Positions 22,999 through 32,161 are shown, counted from the stretch's first letter. The stretch is 37,121 nt of DNA from Acidobacteriota bacterium (GCA_022571885.1 JACZWZ010000008.1:429-37549), one strand, 5' to 3'. The notes: a model not told the origin generated them from the letters alone. Program-made: numbers and translations.

Positions 22999-24042
22999 AT
23001 GGCCTCTCTCGAAGACCTGACCGAACTGGAGACGCGCGCCGTGGCCGACGTGGCCGCGGCCGCCAGCGTCGAAGCGGTCGATGCCATTTCAACGGCCGCG
23101 CTTGGCCAATCTTCACCGATCGCCGAGGCTCGGCGCGCTCTGCGCGACGCCGATCCCGACGAGCGACGTGCATTGGGAAGGGCCATCAGTCAGATCGCAA
23201 CCGCAATCGAAGCTGCCGTCGAAGAGCGCCGGACGGTGCTGGCGGCCGCCGAACGTGCATTGCGTCTCGAAGCGGACCGGACGGACATGACGCTTCCGGG
23301 TCGGCTCCCGTACCGCGGTGCCGCCCATTTGGTGATGCAGGTGTGGGAAGAGGTCGTCGACATCTTCACGGCCATCGGATACACGGTGGCGTCCGGGCCG
23401 GAGGTCGAGACCGCCTACTACAACTTCGATGCCCTGAACACCCCTCCGACTCACCCGGCCCGACTCGAATCCGACACGCTTTATGTCGAATACGGCGACG
23501 ATCCCGAAGCAGTGTTGTTGCGCACTCAGACCTCGCCGGTGCAGGCGCGATGGATGGAATCGCATGACCCGCCCGTCTACATAGTCTCCCCGGGGCGGGT
23601 ATATCGGCGCGATGCCGTCGACGCCACGCACACCCCGGTCTTCCATCAGATGGAAGGCCTGGCGATCGATGACAACATCACGTTCGCCGATCTCAAGGGG
23701 ACGCTGGCGTACTTCATCGAGAAATTCTTCGGGCCGGGGGGTCGTCAGCGGTTTCTCCCCAACTTCTTCCCGTTCACCGAGCCGTCGGCTGAAATGCAAT
23801 TCTCCTGCCATGTGTGCGACGGGTCCGGGTGTCGTACCTGCGGCGGTACCGGCTGGATCGAGTTGCTCGGTTGCGGCATGGTCGATCCCTTTGTGCTCGA
23901 GACCGCCGGGTATGACCCCACGCAGGTTTCGGGGTTTGCGTTCGGAGTCGGTATCGATCGCCTGGCGATGATCCGTTACGAAGTCCCCGAACTGCGGTAC
24001 TTCTTCGATGCCGACATGCGGGTTCTGGAGCAGTACCGATGA
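22999..24042 (+). CDS. pheS: phenylalanyl-tRNA synthetase alpha subunit
   Basis: Catalytic subunit of the alpha2beta2 enzyme that charges tRNA-Phe. The N-terminal coiled coil (about 1-95) is followed by the class II catalytic domain: HPARLESDTLYV, VYRRDAVDATHTPVFHQMEGLAID (motif 2) and GFAFGVGIDRLAMIRYEVPELRYFF (motif 3). A Cys cluster CHVCDGSGCRTCGGTGW is normal for this family. The 347-residue length is usual. Its TGA overlaps pheT (ATGA). Confidence 0.97.
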   Translation: MASLEDLTELETRAVADVAAAASVEAVDAISTAALGQSSPIAEARRALRDADPDERRALGRAISQIATAIEAAVEERRTVLAAAERALRLEADRTDMTLPGRLPYRGAAHLVMQVWEEVVDIFTAIGYTVASGPEVETAYYNFDALNTPPTHPARLESDTLYVEYGDDPEAVLLRTQTSPVQARWMESHDPPVYIVSPGRVYRRDAVDATHTPVFHQMEGLAIDDNITFADLKGTLAYFIEKFFGPGGRQRFLPNFFPFTEPSAEMQFSCHVCDGSGCRTCGGTGWIELLGCGMVDPFVLETAGYDPTQVSGFAFGVGIDRLAMIRYEVPELRYFFDADMRVLEQYR

Positions 24043-26417
24043 AGGCTTCGCTGCGTTGGATTCGGGAATTCATCGACCTTCCCGGCGATGATCCGGTGCA
24101 GGTCGGAGAGGTTCTGTCGAACCTCGGAATCGATGTCGAAAGCATCGAGGTGATCGAGGCGGGCGCTACCGACGTGGTGGTGGCCAAGGTGCTAGACGTC
24201 AAGTCACACCCCAACGCCGACAAGGTGCGAATTGCGACACTGGATGCCGGCGACGGGCCGGTCGAGGTGGTGTGTGGTGCCTGGAACTTCGAGGCCGGGG
24301 CCACGGTGGCCTACGCCACCGTGGGTGCCGTGCTTCCCGGGGGATTGGTCGTAGGGGAGAAGGAGATCCGTGGGGTCTCATCTCCCGGAATGATCTGTTC
24401 TGAGGTGGAGTTGGGCCTCGGAGAAGAATCCGGCGGCATCCTCGTGTTGGAGGACGGGTACGCCGCCGCAGGAGCAGATTTTGCGTCGACCTTGCCATAC
24501 CCCGATACCATCTTCGATGTCTCGATCACACCCAATCGGCCTGACGCCATGTCGATCCACGGGATAGCCCGCGATCTCGGAGCCTTCTACGATCTGCCGG
24601 TGGTGGTGCCCGAAGTCGATTTCGAGCAAGAAGGCACCACCAAGGCTGTGGTACGCATAGAGGCGCCCGACCGCTGTCCTCGCTTTACGGCCCGCGAGAT
24701 CACCGGGGTGACCGTGGGCCCATCCCCCCTGTGGATGCGATTGCGGCTGCGCGACGCCGGAGTGCGGCCGATCACCAACATTGTCGATGTTTCCAACTAT
24801 GTGATGCTCGAATTGGGCCAACCGTTGCACGCGTTCGACCTCGATCGCATCGTCGACGAGACGATCGTCATTCGACTGGCGACCGAGGGCGAGCTTTTGA
24901 CGACGCTCGATGGTGTCGAGCGTGTGTTGACCGCTGACGACCTGGTCATTGCCGGCATCGATCAGCCTCTTGGGCTGGCCGGGATCATGGGCGGCGGCGA
25001 CTCGGAGGTGTCCCAAGCCACCCGGCGAGTATTGATCGAGGTGGCCCAATTCGAGCCGACCCGGGTCCTTCTTACCGGCAAGCGTCACGCCATCCGCACT
25101 GAGGCGGTTGCCCGGTTCGAGCGGGGGGTCGATCCCGGGCTTCCACCGGTCGCGTCGGCTCGCGCCGCAATGCTCATCGCCGAACTCAGCGGGGGGAGGA
25201 TTGTGGGGGGATTCGTGGACGAGCATCCGCATCCCGCAGTGCCGGTGGTCATCGATCTACCGGATCACGAAGCCGAGCGGCTCCTCGGCACCGAATTTTC
25301 GGTGGAACAGCAGATCGGATACCTGACCAGGCTCAGATTCGACGTCGATGGAGCAGACCCGATGAGGGTCACGGTGCCGACATACCGTCCCGATGTCACT
25401 CGCCCTGCCGACCTGGTCGAGGAGATCGCTCGACTCCACGGGTACAACGAGTTCCCCAGTCGGCTACCGATCGGAACCGGTGGAGGCCTCACCCCGGAGC
25501 AGCGGGGGACCCGCGCCGTTCGTTCGATCATGGCCGGAGCGGGTTATCACGAGATTTTGTCATTCGATTTTCTCGGCATGGCGGACCTCGAGTCGCTTGG
25601 TCTCGACGTTGGCGACCCCCGGCTCGATCCGATCAGAGTCAGGAATCCGCTCAACGAGGAGCAGGCATACCTGAGAACGACACTGGTCCCGGGTCTGCTG
25701 GCCGGTCTCCGGCGGACCGCGCAGCGGAATCGCCCTGATGCGACGTTGTTCGAGATGGGTTCGGTGTTCCTGCGAGGGGACGGGCCGCTTCCTCGGCAGC
25801 CGAAGCGGATGGCATTCGCCGCCACCGGCGCCAGGTCGGCTTCACCTTTGGACCAGGCGGGGGAGTATGCGGTGGAGGACGCTCGGGGAGTAATCGAGGT
25901 TCTTTGCGGCGCACTGGGCATCGACGCCACGATCTCGCAGCAGGCAATCGCCGGTCTGCATCCGGGTCGCAGTGGTCGGGTGGTGGTGGCCGGAGAACCG
26001 ATCGGGTTCGTCGGTGAGTTGGACCCTGATGTAGCAGGGTCCTTTGATCTCACCCGCCGGGTGGTCGTCGGCGAACTCGACATGACCGGACTGCTACCCG
26101 GCCCATTTGCTCCGTTCGTCGCTCCCAGCCCCTATCCGCCGGTGGTGTTCGATTTGGCCTTTGATCTTCCCGACGAGGCGCCGGCCGGCGACCTGGTGGG
26201 TGTGATTCGAGGTGTGGTCGGCGCAGATTTGGAGCGGATCATCGTCTTCGACGTCTTCCGGGGCTCGCCGCTGGCAGAAGGGCGTAAGAGTCTCGCGGTG
26301 CGGCTGACGATGCGCCGCGCCGACCGTACGCTGACCGACGACGAAGTCACACCGATCCGTGCCGCCATCACCGAGCGTGTGAGCGAGGAACTCGGAGGGA
26401 GCCTGAGAGGAGGCTGA
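24039..26417 (+). CDS. pheT: phenylalanyl-tRNA synthetase beta subunit
   Basis: Non-catalytic and editing subunit, 792 residues as usual. Domains in order: N-terminal segment, tRNA-binding OB fold (about 40-150, HPNADKVRIATLDAG), B3/B4 editing domain (RPDAMSIHGIARDLGAFYD, TNIVDVSNYVMLELGQPLHAFD), B5, a catalytic-like core (ARLHGYNEFPSRLP, PLNEEQAYLRTTLVPGLL), and the C-terminal ferredoxin-fold anticodon-binding domain (PYPPVVFDLAFDLPDEAPA ... SEELGGSLRGG). Coupled to pheS by ATGA and to argF by TGATG. Confidence 0.97.
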   Translation: MKASLRWIREFIDLPGDDPVQVGEVLSNLGIDVESIEVIEAGATDVVVAKVLDVKSHPNADKVRIATLDAGDGPVEVVCGAWNFEAGATVAYATVGAVLPGGLVVGEKEIRGVSSPGMICSEVELGLGEESGGILVLEDGYAAAGADFASTLPYPDTIFDVSITPNRPDAMSIHGIARDLGAFYDLPVVVPEVDFEQEGTTKAVVRIEAPDRCPRFTAREITGVTVGPSPLWMRLRLRDAGVRPITNIVDVSNYVMLELGQPLHAFDLDRIVDETIVIRLATEGELLTTLDGVERVLTADDLVIAGIDQPLGLAGIMGGGDSEVSQATRRVLIEVAQFEPTRVLLTGKRHAIRTEAVARFERGVDPGLPPVASARAAMLIAELSGGRIVGGFVDEHPHPAVPVVIDLPDHEAERLLGTEFSVEQQIGYLTRLRFDVDGADPMRVTVPTYRPDVTRPADLVEEIARLHGYNEFPSRLPIGTGGGLTPEQRGTRAVRSIMAGAGYHEILSFDFLGMADLESLGLDVGDPRLDPIRVRNPLNEEQAYLRTTLVPGLLAGLRRTAQRNRPDATLFEMGSVFLRGDGPLPRQPKRMAFAATGARSASPLDQAGEYAVEDARGVIEVLCGALGIDATISQQAIAGLHPGRSGRVVVAGEPIGFVGELDPDVAGSFDLTRRVVVGELDMTGLLPGPFAPFVAPSPYPPVVFDLAFDLPDEAPAGDLVGVIRGVVGADLERIIVFDVFRGSPLAEGRKSLAVRLTMRRADRTLTDDEVTPIRAAITERVSEELGGSLRGG

Positions 26418-27322
26418 TGATGGATTTGGTAAATGTGCTCGACATCGGCAGCGATGGCATTGCCCATGTGGTCGAGCTCGCCGCCAAGATCAAGGCAGAT
26501 CCGTCCTCGGTGGCCGGTACCCGAAGCGGCCTGCGGGTCGGGCTCTTCTTTGAGAAGCCCTCGATCAGGACCCGGGTGTCGTGTGAAGTCGGTACCGCCG
26601 AGCTGGGAGCCCAACCGATCGTTCTCAAGAACGACGAGGTCGGTCTGGGCACCAGGGAGGCGCCGCAGGATGTGGCTCGGGTTCTGGAGCGCTATCTCGA
26701 CGTTCTGGCATTCCGGGTCTTCGATCATCGCAACCTGGTGCTGATGGCCGAACATGCCGAGGCGCCGGTGATCAATCTGTTGTCCGACCGCGAGCACCCG
26801 TGCCAGGCCATCGCCGATCTGGTCACCGTCGCCGAGCATCGCCCGCTCAAGGGGGCATCGATCGCCTACTTGGGCGATGGAAACAACGTTGCCCACTCGC
26901 TCATGCTGGCCGCCAGCGCCGTCGGGACGAGTGTGACGGTTGCGACTCCCGCCGGCTACGAGCCCGATGAAACGATCGTGGACCTCGCCAGATCGGGAGC
27001 CATCGGTGGGGCTGAGATCACGCTCTCCAACGATCCGTTTGCGGCCGTGGTGGGGGCGGACGCGGTGTACACCGACGTATGGACGTCGATGGGGAGCGAG
27101 AACGAGGCAGAAGAACGTCGCATCCAGTTCGAGCCGTTCCGGGTGACCGAAGAACTCTTCGAGTCGGCGGGCTCCGAAGCAATCTTCATGCACTGTCTTC
27201 CGGCGCATCGTGGCGAGGAAGTCACCGACGCCGTCATCGACCATCAGCGCAGCAGGGTGTTCGACCAGGCCGAGAACCGTCTGCACGCATTCAAGGCGAT
27301 CCTGCTCCACCTCACGGCTTGA
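26417..27322 (+). CDS. argF: ornithine carbamoyltransferase
   Basis: Forms citrulline from ornithine and carbamoyl phosphate in arginine synthesis. The carbamoyl-phosphate site appears as FEKPSIRTRVSCEVG (residues 45-59; SIRTR instead of the usual STRTR), HPCQAIADL is conserved, DVWTSMG is the ornithine-binding motif that separates OTC from aspartate transcarbamoylase, and FMHCLPAHRGEEV holds the catalytic Cys. At 301 residues it is of normal length. No other arg gene is nearby, so its place after pheT is probably operon convenience. The start may be the first or second of two consecutive ATGs. Confidence 0.95.
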   Translation: MMDLVNVLDIGSDGIAHVVELAAKIKADPSSVAGTRSGLRVGLFFEKPSIRTRVSCEVGTAELGAQPIVLKNDEVGLGTREAPQDVARVLERYLDVLAFRVFDHRNLVLMAEHAEAPVINLLSDREHPCQAIADLVTVAEHRPLKGASIAYLGDGNNVAHSLMLAASAVGTSVTVATPAGYEPDETIVDLARSGAIGGAEITLSNDPFAAVVGADAVYTDVWTSMGSENEAEERRIQFEPFRVTEELFESAGSEAIFMHCLPAHRGEEVTDAVIDHQRSRVFDQAENRLHAFKAILLHLTA

Positions 27323-27861
27323 GTCTCGAGGAGCTGCTCTCCGGACCGGTGGTCGACGCCGCCCGGGGATTGCTGGGTCGGCGGCTCACGAGCACCATCG
27401 GTGGAAACCCAACCAGCATTGTGATACTCGAGGTCGAGGCGTATTCCGGAGAGGAAGATCCGGCCAGCCACGCCTTCGGCGGCGAGACGCCTCGAAATGA
27501 GGCGATGTTCGGACCACCCGGCGGTCTCTACGTCTACCGCTCGTATGGGATCCACTGGTGCATGAACGTCGTCTGCGGGCCGGTGGGGACGGCCCGGGCG
27601 GTGCTGCTGCGCGGTGGAATGGCGACGGAGGGGATCGAGGTCATGGAGCGACGCCGGGGGAGGAGCATCAACCTCACCGACGGTCCCGGCAAACTCTGCC
27701 AGGCCATGGGTGTGGACGGAAGCCTCGACCGGTCGAATGTCTTCCACGGCCCGGTGACGATCTCAGGCGAGCCGGTGCCGGGATCCATCAGTGCCAGCCG
27801 ACGGATCGGGATCACAAAGGCGGTGGTGAGGGAGTGGAGGTTCGTTTTAGAGAGATATTAG
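27319..27861 (+). CDS. mpg: 3-methyladenine DNA glycosylase (AAG/MPG family)
   Basis: Excises alkylated and deaminated purines from DNA as the first step of base excision repair. The 180-residue protein has the catalytic Glu40 in ILEVEAYSGEEDPASHAF, then TPRNEAMFGPPGGLYVYRSYGIHWCMNVVCG, the DNA-intercalating Tyr region, and LTDGPGKLCQAMGV near the end. The start is a TTG at 27319 that overlaps the argF TGA (TTGA), in line with the tight coupling of this operon. The TAG stop lies within the first unit of the adjoining heptad repeat. Confidence 0.92.
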   Translation: MSLEELLSGPVVDAARGLLGRRLTSTIGGNPTSIVILEVEAYSGEEDPASHAFGGETPRNEAMFGPPGGLYVYRSYGIHWCMNVVCGPVGTARAVLLRGGMATEGIEVMERRRGRSINLTDGPGKLCQAMGVDGSLDRSNVFHGPVTISGEPVPGSISASRRIGITKAVVREWRFVLERY

Positions 27862-27935
27862 GAGTTAGGCGTTAGGTATTAGAAAGAGAAGAGGCGCGTC
27901 TGCCTAATTTCTAACTCCTAATTCCTAACTCCTTA
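27858..27935. repeat. 7-bp-periodic inverted repeat between convergent genes
   Basis: The left arm (27858-27882) is made of heptamers TTAGGAG, TTAGGCG, TTAGGTA; the right arm (27903-27935) is the near complement with CTAATTTCTAACTCC and TAATTCCTAACTCCTTA. The hairpin fills the gap between mpg and the PBP gene and probably ends transcription from both sides. Remarkably, its left edge supplies the TAG of mpg (27859-27861) and its right edge the TAA of the PBP gene (27933-27935, minus). Confidence 0.88.
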
Positions 27936-30317
27936 CGGTTGCACCCAGATGGTGACTCGCCCGGTTGTCGGGTCACCACCGGCGGGAAACTGGCCCCAAA
28001 CCAGATCTGATGCGGTGTTCTCGTCGGGCGTCGGATCAGCCAGGAAGATGGTGTCCACGGTGTTGCCGGCACCTTCGAGCCTCAGGGCCGCATCGATACG
28101 ATGGCGGCCGGTGACCATGGGGACGATCGTCCCCGGCTCTGGACCAGCCACTGCGATCTCAACGATTTGGCCCGAAGCCAGCGGAGTACCTGCCGCCGGC
28201 GTCTGGGAGACTGCGGTGCCCGGCGTCACGTACTCTGACTCAGGTGTCCATGAGATCTGGATCTTGTAGGCGCTGGCTTCCAAGAGCATCACGGCGTCCA
28301 GGATGCCGAAGCCCTCGACGCCCGGAACCGTCCCGTCGTCGTTGACGGCCAGTCCCTGAGGATTGTGGATCGGGCAGATGATGCTGGGGACGACAGCCGG
28401 TCGAAGTTGAACGGTGGCCACATGCGCTCGCGGGCAGAGGGGGCCCGCCAAGAACCCGGTGGAAGTATCCAGCTGGACCGTGACCAGTTCCACGTCGCTG
28501 GACGTATCGATCTGAGAGTATGCGACCCCCTCCAGCGCCGAGATTGCAAAGCGGGACCAGATACGGGCCGGCCAGGTTCCACCCGTGATGGTGTACTCGG
28601 TGTTCGGCGACACCATCGGGATGTTCCCTCGGGGGAATCCCACCCAGACCGCGGCCACCAATTCGGGGGTGTAGCCGATGAACCATGCGTCGTGGTTGCC
28701 TTCGGTGGTTCCGGTCTTGCCGGCAACCGGACGACCGATCTTGGCCTGTTGGCCGGTACCGCGGCGCACTGCGTCGGTGAGGGCCGAGGTGACGTTGTGC
28801 GCCACTACCTCTGAGAAGACGCGGCTGTAGGTCGGCAGGTGTTCGAATATCACATGACCATCGGCATCTTCGATGCGGGTCACGAAGGTCGGCTCCACGT
28901 GGACCCCGTTGTTGGCGAAGGTGGTGTACCCGACGGCCATGTCGAGAACTGTCACCTCCTGGCTGCCGAGCACCACCGTCGGAACCGCAGCGAGTTCGGT
29001 GTTGATCCCGGCCGCATCGGCAGCCGCCACCACCAGATCGGGACCGATTAGATCGACCAGATATGCATAGGGGACGTTTACCGAAAAGACGATGGCTTCG
29101 CGCAATGTCAGTGCCGGGTAGTAGGCGTTCTCGTGGTTGGCGACCTCCCAGGCTCCGTGCGATCCATCGACGACGGCCCTCCGCCCACCCGGCCAGGTCG
29201 ACTCGATGTCCACCCCGGCCTCCAGAGCGGCGGCGAGGGCGAAGGGCTTGAACGCCGATCCCGGCTGACGGGTCCCCTGAGTGGCGAGATTGAACTGTGC
29301 GATCGGATCGGTGGCGTCGTAGAAGTCTCGACCCCCCACGATCGCTAGGACTTTTCCGTTGCGTGGATCGATTGCCACCAGCGCAGCCGCCGGTCCTTCG
29401 TCCGGGAGCATCGATGAGACTGCAGCCTCGGCTGCGAGTTGCGTCGCCGGATCCAACGTGGTGTAGATCTTCAGTCCACCACCGGTGAGGGTCGCGTACC
29501 GCTCTTCGGGAGTCTTCCCCAGCGTTGGGTTGTTGAGCAGTTGGCGTCGAACCTCGTCTGTGAAGTATGGGAAACGCATCTCATCGGCAGCACCGCGAGG
29601 AATCAGAGTCAGGGCTTGGAGGGATGCCGCATCTGCCTCGGCGCGATCGACCCAATCGAGCGCCACCATCTCCTCTAGTACCGCATCGCGCCGCGCCATC
29701 GCGGCGACCGGATGGTCGTATGGGTTGAGCGACGTCGGAGAGTTGATGAGACCGGCCAGCAACGACGACTCGGCGAGGGTCAGGTCGGATACCTGCTTGC
29801 CGAAGAAGCGTCGGGCGGCGGCACCGACGCCGTAGGCAGCCTCTCCGAAGAAGATGGTGTTGAGGTATCGCTCGAGGATCTCTGTCTTGGTCAGCGTTTC
29901 TTCGATCGAAAGCGCCAACCCGATCTCCGAGGCCTTTCTCTCGAAGGTGAGATCGCCGCCTATCAGGACCTTCTTGACGTACTGCTGGGTGATGGTTGAT
30001 CCACCCTGCACGATGCTGCCCGCCTCCAGATTGGCGTTTACGGCACGAGCCACCGCCCGAACGTCGACACCGTTGTGGATCCAGAAACGCCGGTCTTCGA
30101 TGGCGACGACTGCGTTTACCAGATGCGTCGGTAGCTGGTCGTAGCCGACCAGAGATCGATCCACTCCCGCGTGCCACTCGGTCAGTACCGAGCCGTCGGC
30201 CGCGTAAACCGTCGTAGTGAGGCTGCCCGCTCCAATCCCCGGATCCTCTATGGGCTCAACGGTGCAGGCGGTGGCTACCAGCGCGATAGCCAGGGCGCCT
30301 GCCGTCAGGCGAGGCAT
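27933..30317 (-). CDS. class A penicillin-binding protein (transglycosylase/transpeptidase) with PASTA-like tail
   Basis: Polymerises and cross-links peptidoglycan outside the membrane. In the 794 residues the GT51 domain comes first (EDRRFWIHNGVDVRAVARA, GGSTITQQYVKKVL, RKASEIGLALSIEETLTKTEILERYLNTIFFGEAAYGVGAAA). The transpeptidase follows: catalytic SxxK in QPGSAFKPFALAAAL, SVN in VFSVNVPYAY and KTG in GKTGTTEGNHDAWFIGYTPE. One or two PASTA-like repeats lie near the C-terminus (YVTPGTAVSQTPAAGTPLASGQIVEI). I place the start at 30317 (MPRLTAGALAIALVATAC); the frame runs on to 30443 through a repeat-rich leader. The start segment looks like a short signal with Cys at a lipobox-like site, unusual for this family, which normally keeps an N-terminal membrane anchor. 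Confidence 0.9.
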   Translation of the reverse strand: MPRLTAGALAIALVATACTVEPIEDPGIGAGSLTTTVYAADGSVLTEWHAGVDRSLVGYDQLPTHLVNAVVAIEDRRFWIHNGVDVRAVARAVNANLEAGSIVQGGSTITQQYVKKVLIGGDLTFERKASEIGLALSIEETLTKTEILERYLNTIFFGEAAYGVGAAARRFFGKQVSDLTLAESSLLAGLINSPTSLNPYDHPVAAMARRDAVLEEMVALDWVDRAEADAASLQALTLIPRGAADEMRFPYFTDEVRRQLLNNPTLGKTPEERYATLTGGGLKIYTTLDPATQLAAEAAVSSMLPDEGPAAALVAIDPRNGKVLAIVGGRDFYDATDPIAQFNLATQGTRQPGSAFKPFALAAALEAGVDIESTWPGGRRAVVDGSHGAWEVANHENAYYPALTLREAIVFSVNVPYAYLVDLIGPDLVVAAADAAGINTELAAVPTVVLGSQEVTVLDMAVGYTTFANNGVHVEPTFVTRIEDADGHVIFEHLPTYSRVFSEVVAHNVTSALTDAVRRGTGQQAKIGRPVAGKTGTTEGNHDAWFIGYTPELVAAVWVGFPRGNIPMVSPNTEYTITGGTWPARIWSRFAISALEGVAYSQIDTSSDVELVTVQLDTSTGFLAGPLCPRAHVATVQLRPAVVPSIICPIHNPQGLAVNDDGTVPGVEGFGILDAVMLLEASAYKIQISWTPESEYVTPGTAVSQTPAAGTPLASGQIVEIAVAGPEPGTIVPMVTGRHRIDAALRLEGAGNTVDTIFLADPTPDENTASDLVWGQFPAGGDPTTGRVTIWVQP

Positions 30318-30386
30318 GAGTGTGTGTTGTTTCTCCTTGCGCCGAACGGTAATCGACCACCCGGCTAGCAGCGCGGCAATTCCATA

Positions 30387-30499
30387 CCCGGGCCGACTTC
30401 GGTCCTTCGGGCCGAACAGGCGCCGGTCGGCCCTCCTCCCCATGGTGGGGCCCCAACCCCACCGGGGCCGTGGGAGTTATCTGGCCCGGGCCGACTTCG
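30387..30499. repeat. 15-bp direct repeat flanking a GC-rich dyad upstream of the PBP gene
   Basis: CCCGGGCCGACTTCG occurs at 30387-30401 and 30485-30499. Between the copies is a GC-rich near-palindrome around CCATGGTGGGGCCCCA. This lies between tyrS and the PBP gene and could be a regulatory site or transcription stop; no regulator is known from the sequence. Confidence 0.55.
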
Positions 30500-30582
30500 A
30501 CCCTTCGCGCAAGAAGAATGCTGCGTGCAGCAGTAACGGTTGAGTCGGACTGCAAGCCGAAAGCTGCAAGCTGCGGTTCTTT

Positions 30583-31863
30583 TCAGGCGAACTTGACTAT
30601 GAAGTACCGCTTCTTGCCGATCCTGAGTACCAGGATCGTCTCCGAGGCCAGGTCGTCGACACCGATGCGTCGAGCGGGATCGTCGACCCGAGCGTTGTTC
30701 AGCATGACTCCGCCCTGATCCACCAACCGACGGGCTTCTCCGTTCGATTTGGCGGCACCTACCTCGACCATTATTTCGAGCAACCCCATCTCGGCCTCGA
30801 GATCGGCTCTGGGGAGCGCTACTGCCGGCGCGCTTTCGAACGCATCCATCAGGGTTTCGTCGTCGAGCTCGAAGAACGGCTCATCGCCGAACAGGATCGC
30901 GCTGGGGCGTTCGGCGGCTGCCAGACCGTCGTCGCCGTGCATGATCCGGGTTGCTTCTCGGGCCAGGGCGCGTTGTGCGGCGCGTCCACTTGGCTCGCGC
31001 CGGCTCGCTGCGGCGAGCTGTTCTATCTCTTCGAGGGGGAGGAATGTGAAGATCTTCAGAAATCGCTCTGCGTCGTTGTCGGGAATGTTGAAGAACCATT
31101 GGTAGTAGACGTAGGGACTGGTCTCGTCGGCGGCCAGCCACACAGCCTCGCCGGTCGACTTCGAGAACTTCTTTCCGTCGGAACGTTCGAGGAGCGGCCA
31201 TGAGATTCCGAACACCTCTGCTCCATGGAGGCGGCGGGTGAGATCGATGCCGGCCGTCACGTTGCCCCACTGGTCGGAACCTCCACCTTGCAGGCGACAT
31301 CCATAGGTGTCGTACAGGTGAGCGAAGTCGTACGCCTGAAGCAGTTGGTAGGAGAATTCCGTATACGAGATCCCTTGCTCGCGTTCCTCGAGTCGGCGGC
31401 GGACGGCCTCGCGGCTGATCATCTGGTTCACCGAGAAGTGTTTGCCGACATCGCGCAGCACCTCGATGAAGCCCAGCTGGCCGAGCCAGTCGTGATTGTC
31501 GACCACCATGCCCCTCTCCGGATCCGTTACATCGATAACTCGGCCTAGCTGATCTTTGAGGCGTTGGAGATTCGCCGCGATGGCGGATTCGTCGAGCAGT
31601 TCGCGCTCATCGTCGCGCCCCGACGGATCACCGATGCGCCCGGTGCCGCCACCTGCGACCGCGATTGGGCGGTGCCCGGCGCGCTGCAGCCAGGCCATGG
31701 CCATCAAACCGACCAGATTGCCGATGTGGAGCGACGATGCGGTGGGGTCGAATCCGACATAGAAGGTGACTGGTTCTGATTCGAGTAGCTCTCGCAACGC
31801 CGGCTCATCTGTGATGTCTTGGATGAAGCCGCGCTCTCTGAGTAGGTCGATCGGATGCGTCAC
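30583..31863 (-). CDS. tyrS: tyrosyl-tRNA synthetase
   Basis: Charges tRNA-Tyr. The 426-residue protein is a class I synthetase with HIGN at residues 46-49 (SSLHIGNLVG), the tyrosine pocket YTEFSYQLLQAYDFAHLY and GGSDQWGNVTAGIDL, and the KMSKS-type loop GKKFSKST. The C-terminal S4 RNA-binding domain (about 360-426) shows SNGEARRLVDQGGVMLNNARV. The start MTHPIDLLRERGFIQDITDE is typical. It is transcribed away from the rRNA operon. Confidence 0.96.
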   Translation of the reverse strand: MTHPIDLLRERGFIQDITDEPALRELLESEPVTFYVGFDPTASSLHIGNLVGLMAMAWLQRAGHRPIAVAGGGTGRIGDPSGRDDERELLDESAIAANLQRLKDQLGRVIDVTDPERGMVVDNHDWLGQLGFIEVLRDVGKHFSVNQMISREAVRRRLEEREQGISYTEFSYQLLQAYDFAHLYDTYGCRLQGGGSDQWGNVTAGIDLTRRLHGAEVFGISWPLLERSDGKKFSKSTGEAVWLAADETSPYVYYQWFFNIPDNDAERFLKIFTFLPLEEIEQLAAASRREPSGRAAQRALAREATRIMHGDDGLAAAERPSAILFGDEPFFELDDETLMDAFESAPAVALPRADLEAEMGLLEIMVEVGAAKSNGEARRLVDQGGVMLNNARVDDPARRIGVDDLASETILVLRIGKKRYFIVKFA

Positions 31864-32052
31864 GGCGCGCAGCGTAGCGACCGGCGGTTCGATCTCTGGC
31901 GCGATGGGTTGCGGCGACGGCCGCTACCGCACATTCGATGGCAGACGGCGGATGCCGGGTCACCGGAGATCGGGCGAGTGCCCTGGTTCGAGACCGGCGG
32001 ATCCGGGCTCTGCGACGGCAGATCGGACCCTACGGCAGGGCATTCTGTCGTC
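31864..32052. other. intergenic region between tyrS and the rRNA promoter
   Basis: No gene is supported. It should hold the tyrS promoter on the minus strand and upstream elements of the rRNA promoter; I could not identify a convincing tyrS promoter or a T-box-like leader. Confidence 0.4.
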
Positions 32053-32081
32053 TTGACGGAGGAAACGGACGGGTGTACAGT
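32053..32081 (+). promoter_or_regulatory. probable rRNA operon promoter
   Basis: A -35 TTGACG (32053-32058), 17-bp spacer and -10 TACAGT (32076-32081). Transcription would start near 32088, giving a leader of about 260 bases before 16S. Confidence 0.65.
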
Positions 32082-32134
32082 TGCCTTTCGCTTCTTCGCG
32101 TGCGTTTTCGCGCGATCGGGGAGCGGAGTGTCTC

Positions 32135-32149
32135 GGCTCCTTGACAACT
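32135..32149 (+). promoter_or_regulatory. boxA-like antitermination site in the rRNA leader
   Basis: GGCTCCTTGACAACT resembles the boxA/NusB-binding element found in bacterial rRNA leaders and matches the spacer copy at 34093-34107 at 13 of 15 positions. It overlaps the start of the 16S processing stem. NusB is encoded at 6062 in this window. Confidence 0.65.
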
Positions 32150-32161
32150 GAACAGTGTGCC
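32147..32161 (+). other. 5' strand of the 16S precursor processing stem
   Basis: ACTGAACAGTGTGCC is complementary over 15 positions (one G-U) to GGCGCACTGTTCAGT at 34039-34053 behind 16S. Such leader-spacer helices enclose pre-16S and are RNase III substrates. Confidence 0.75.
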
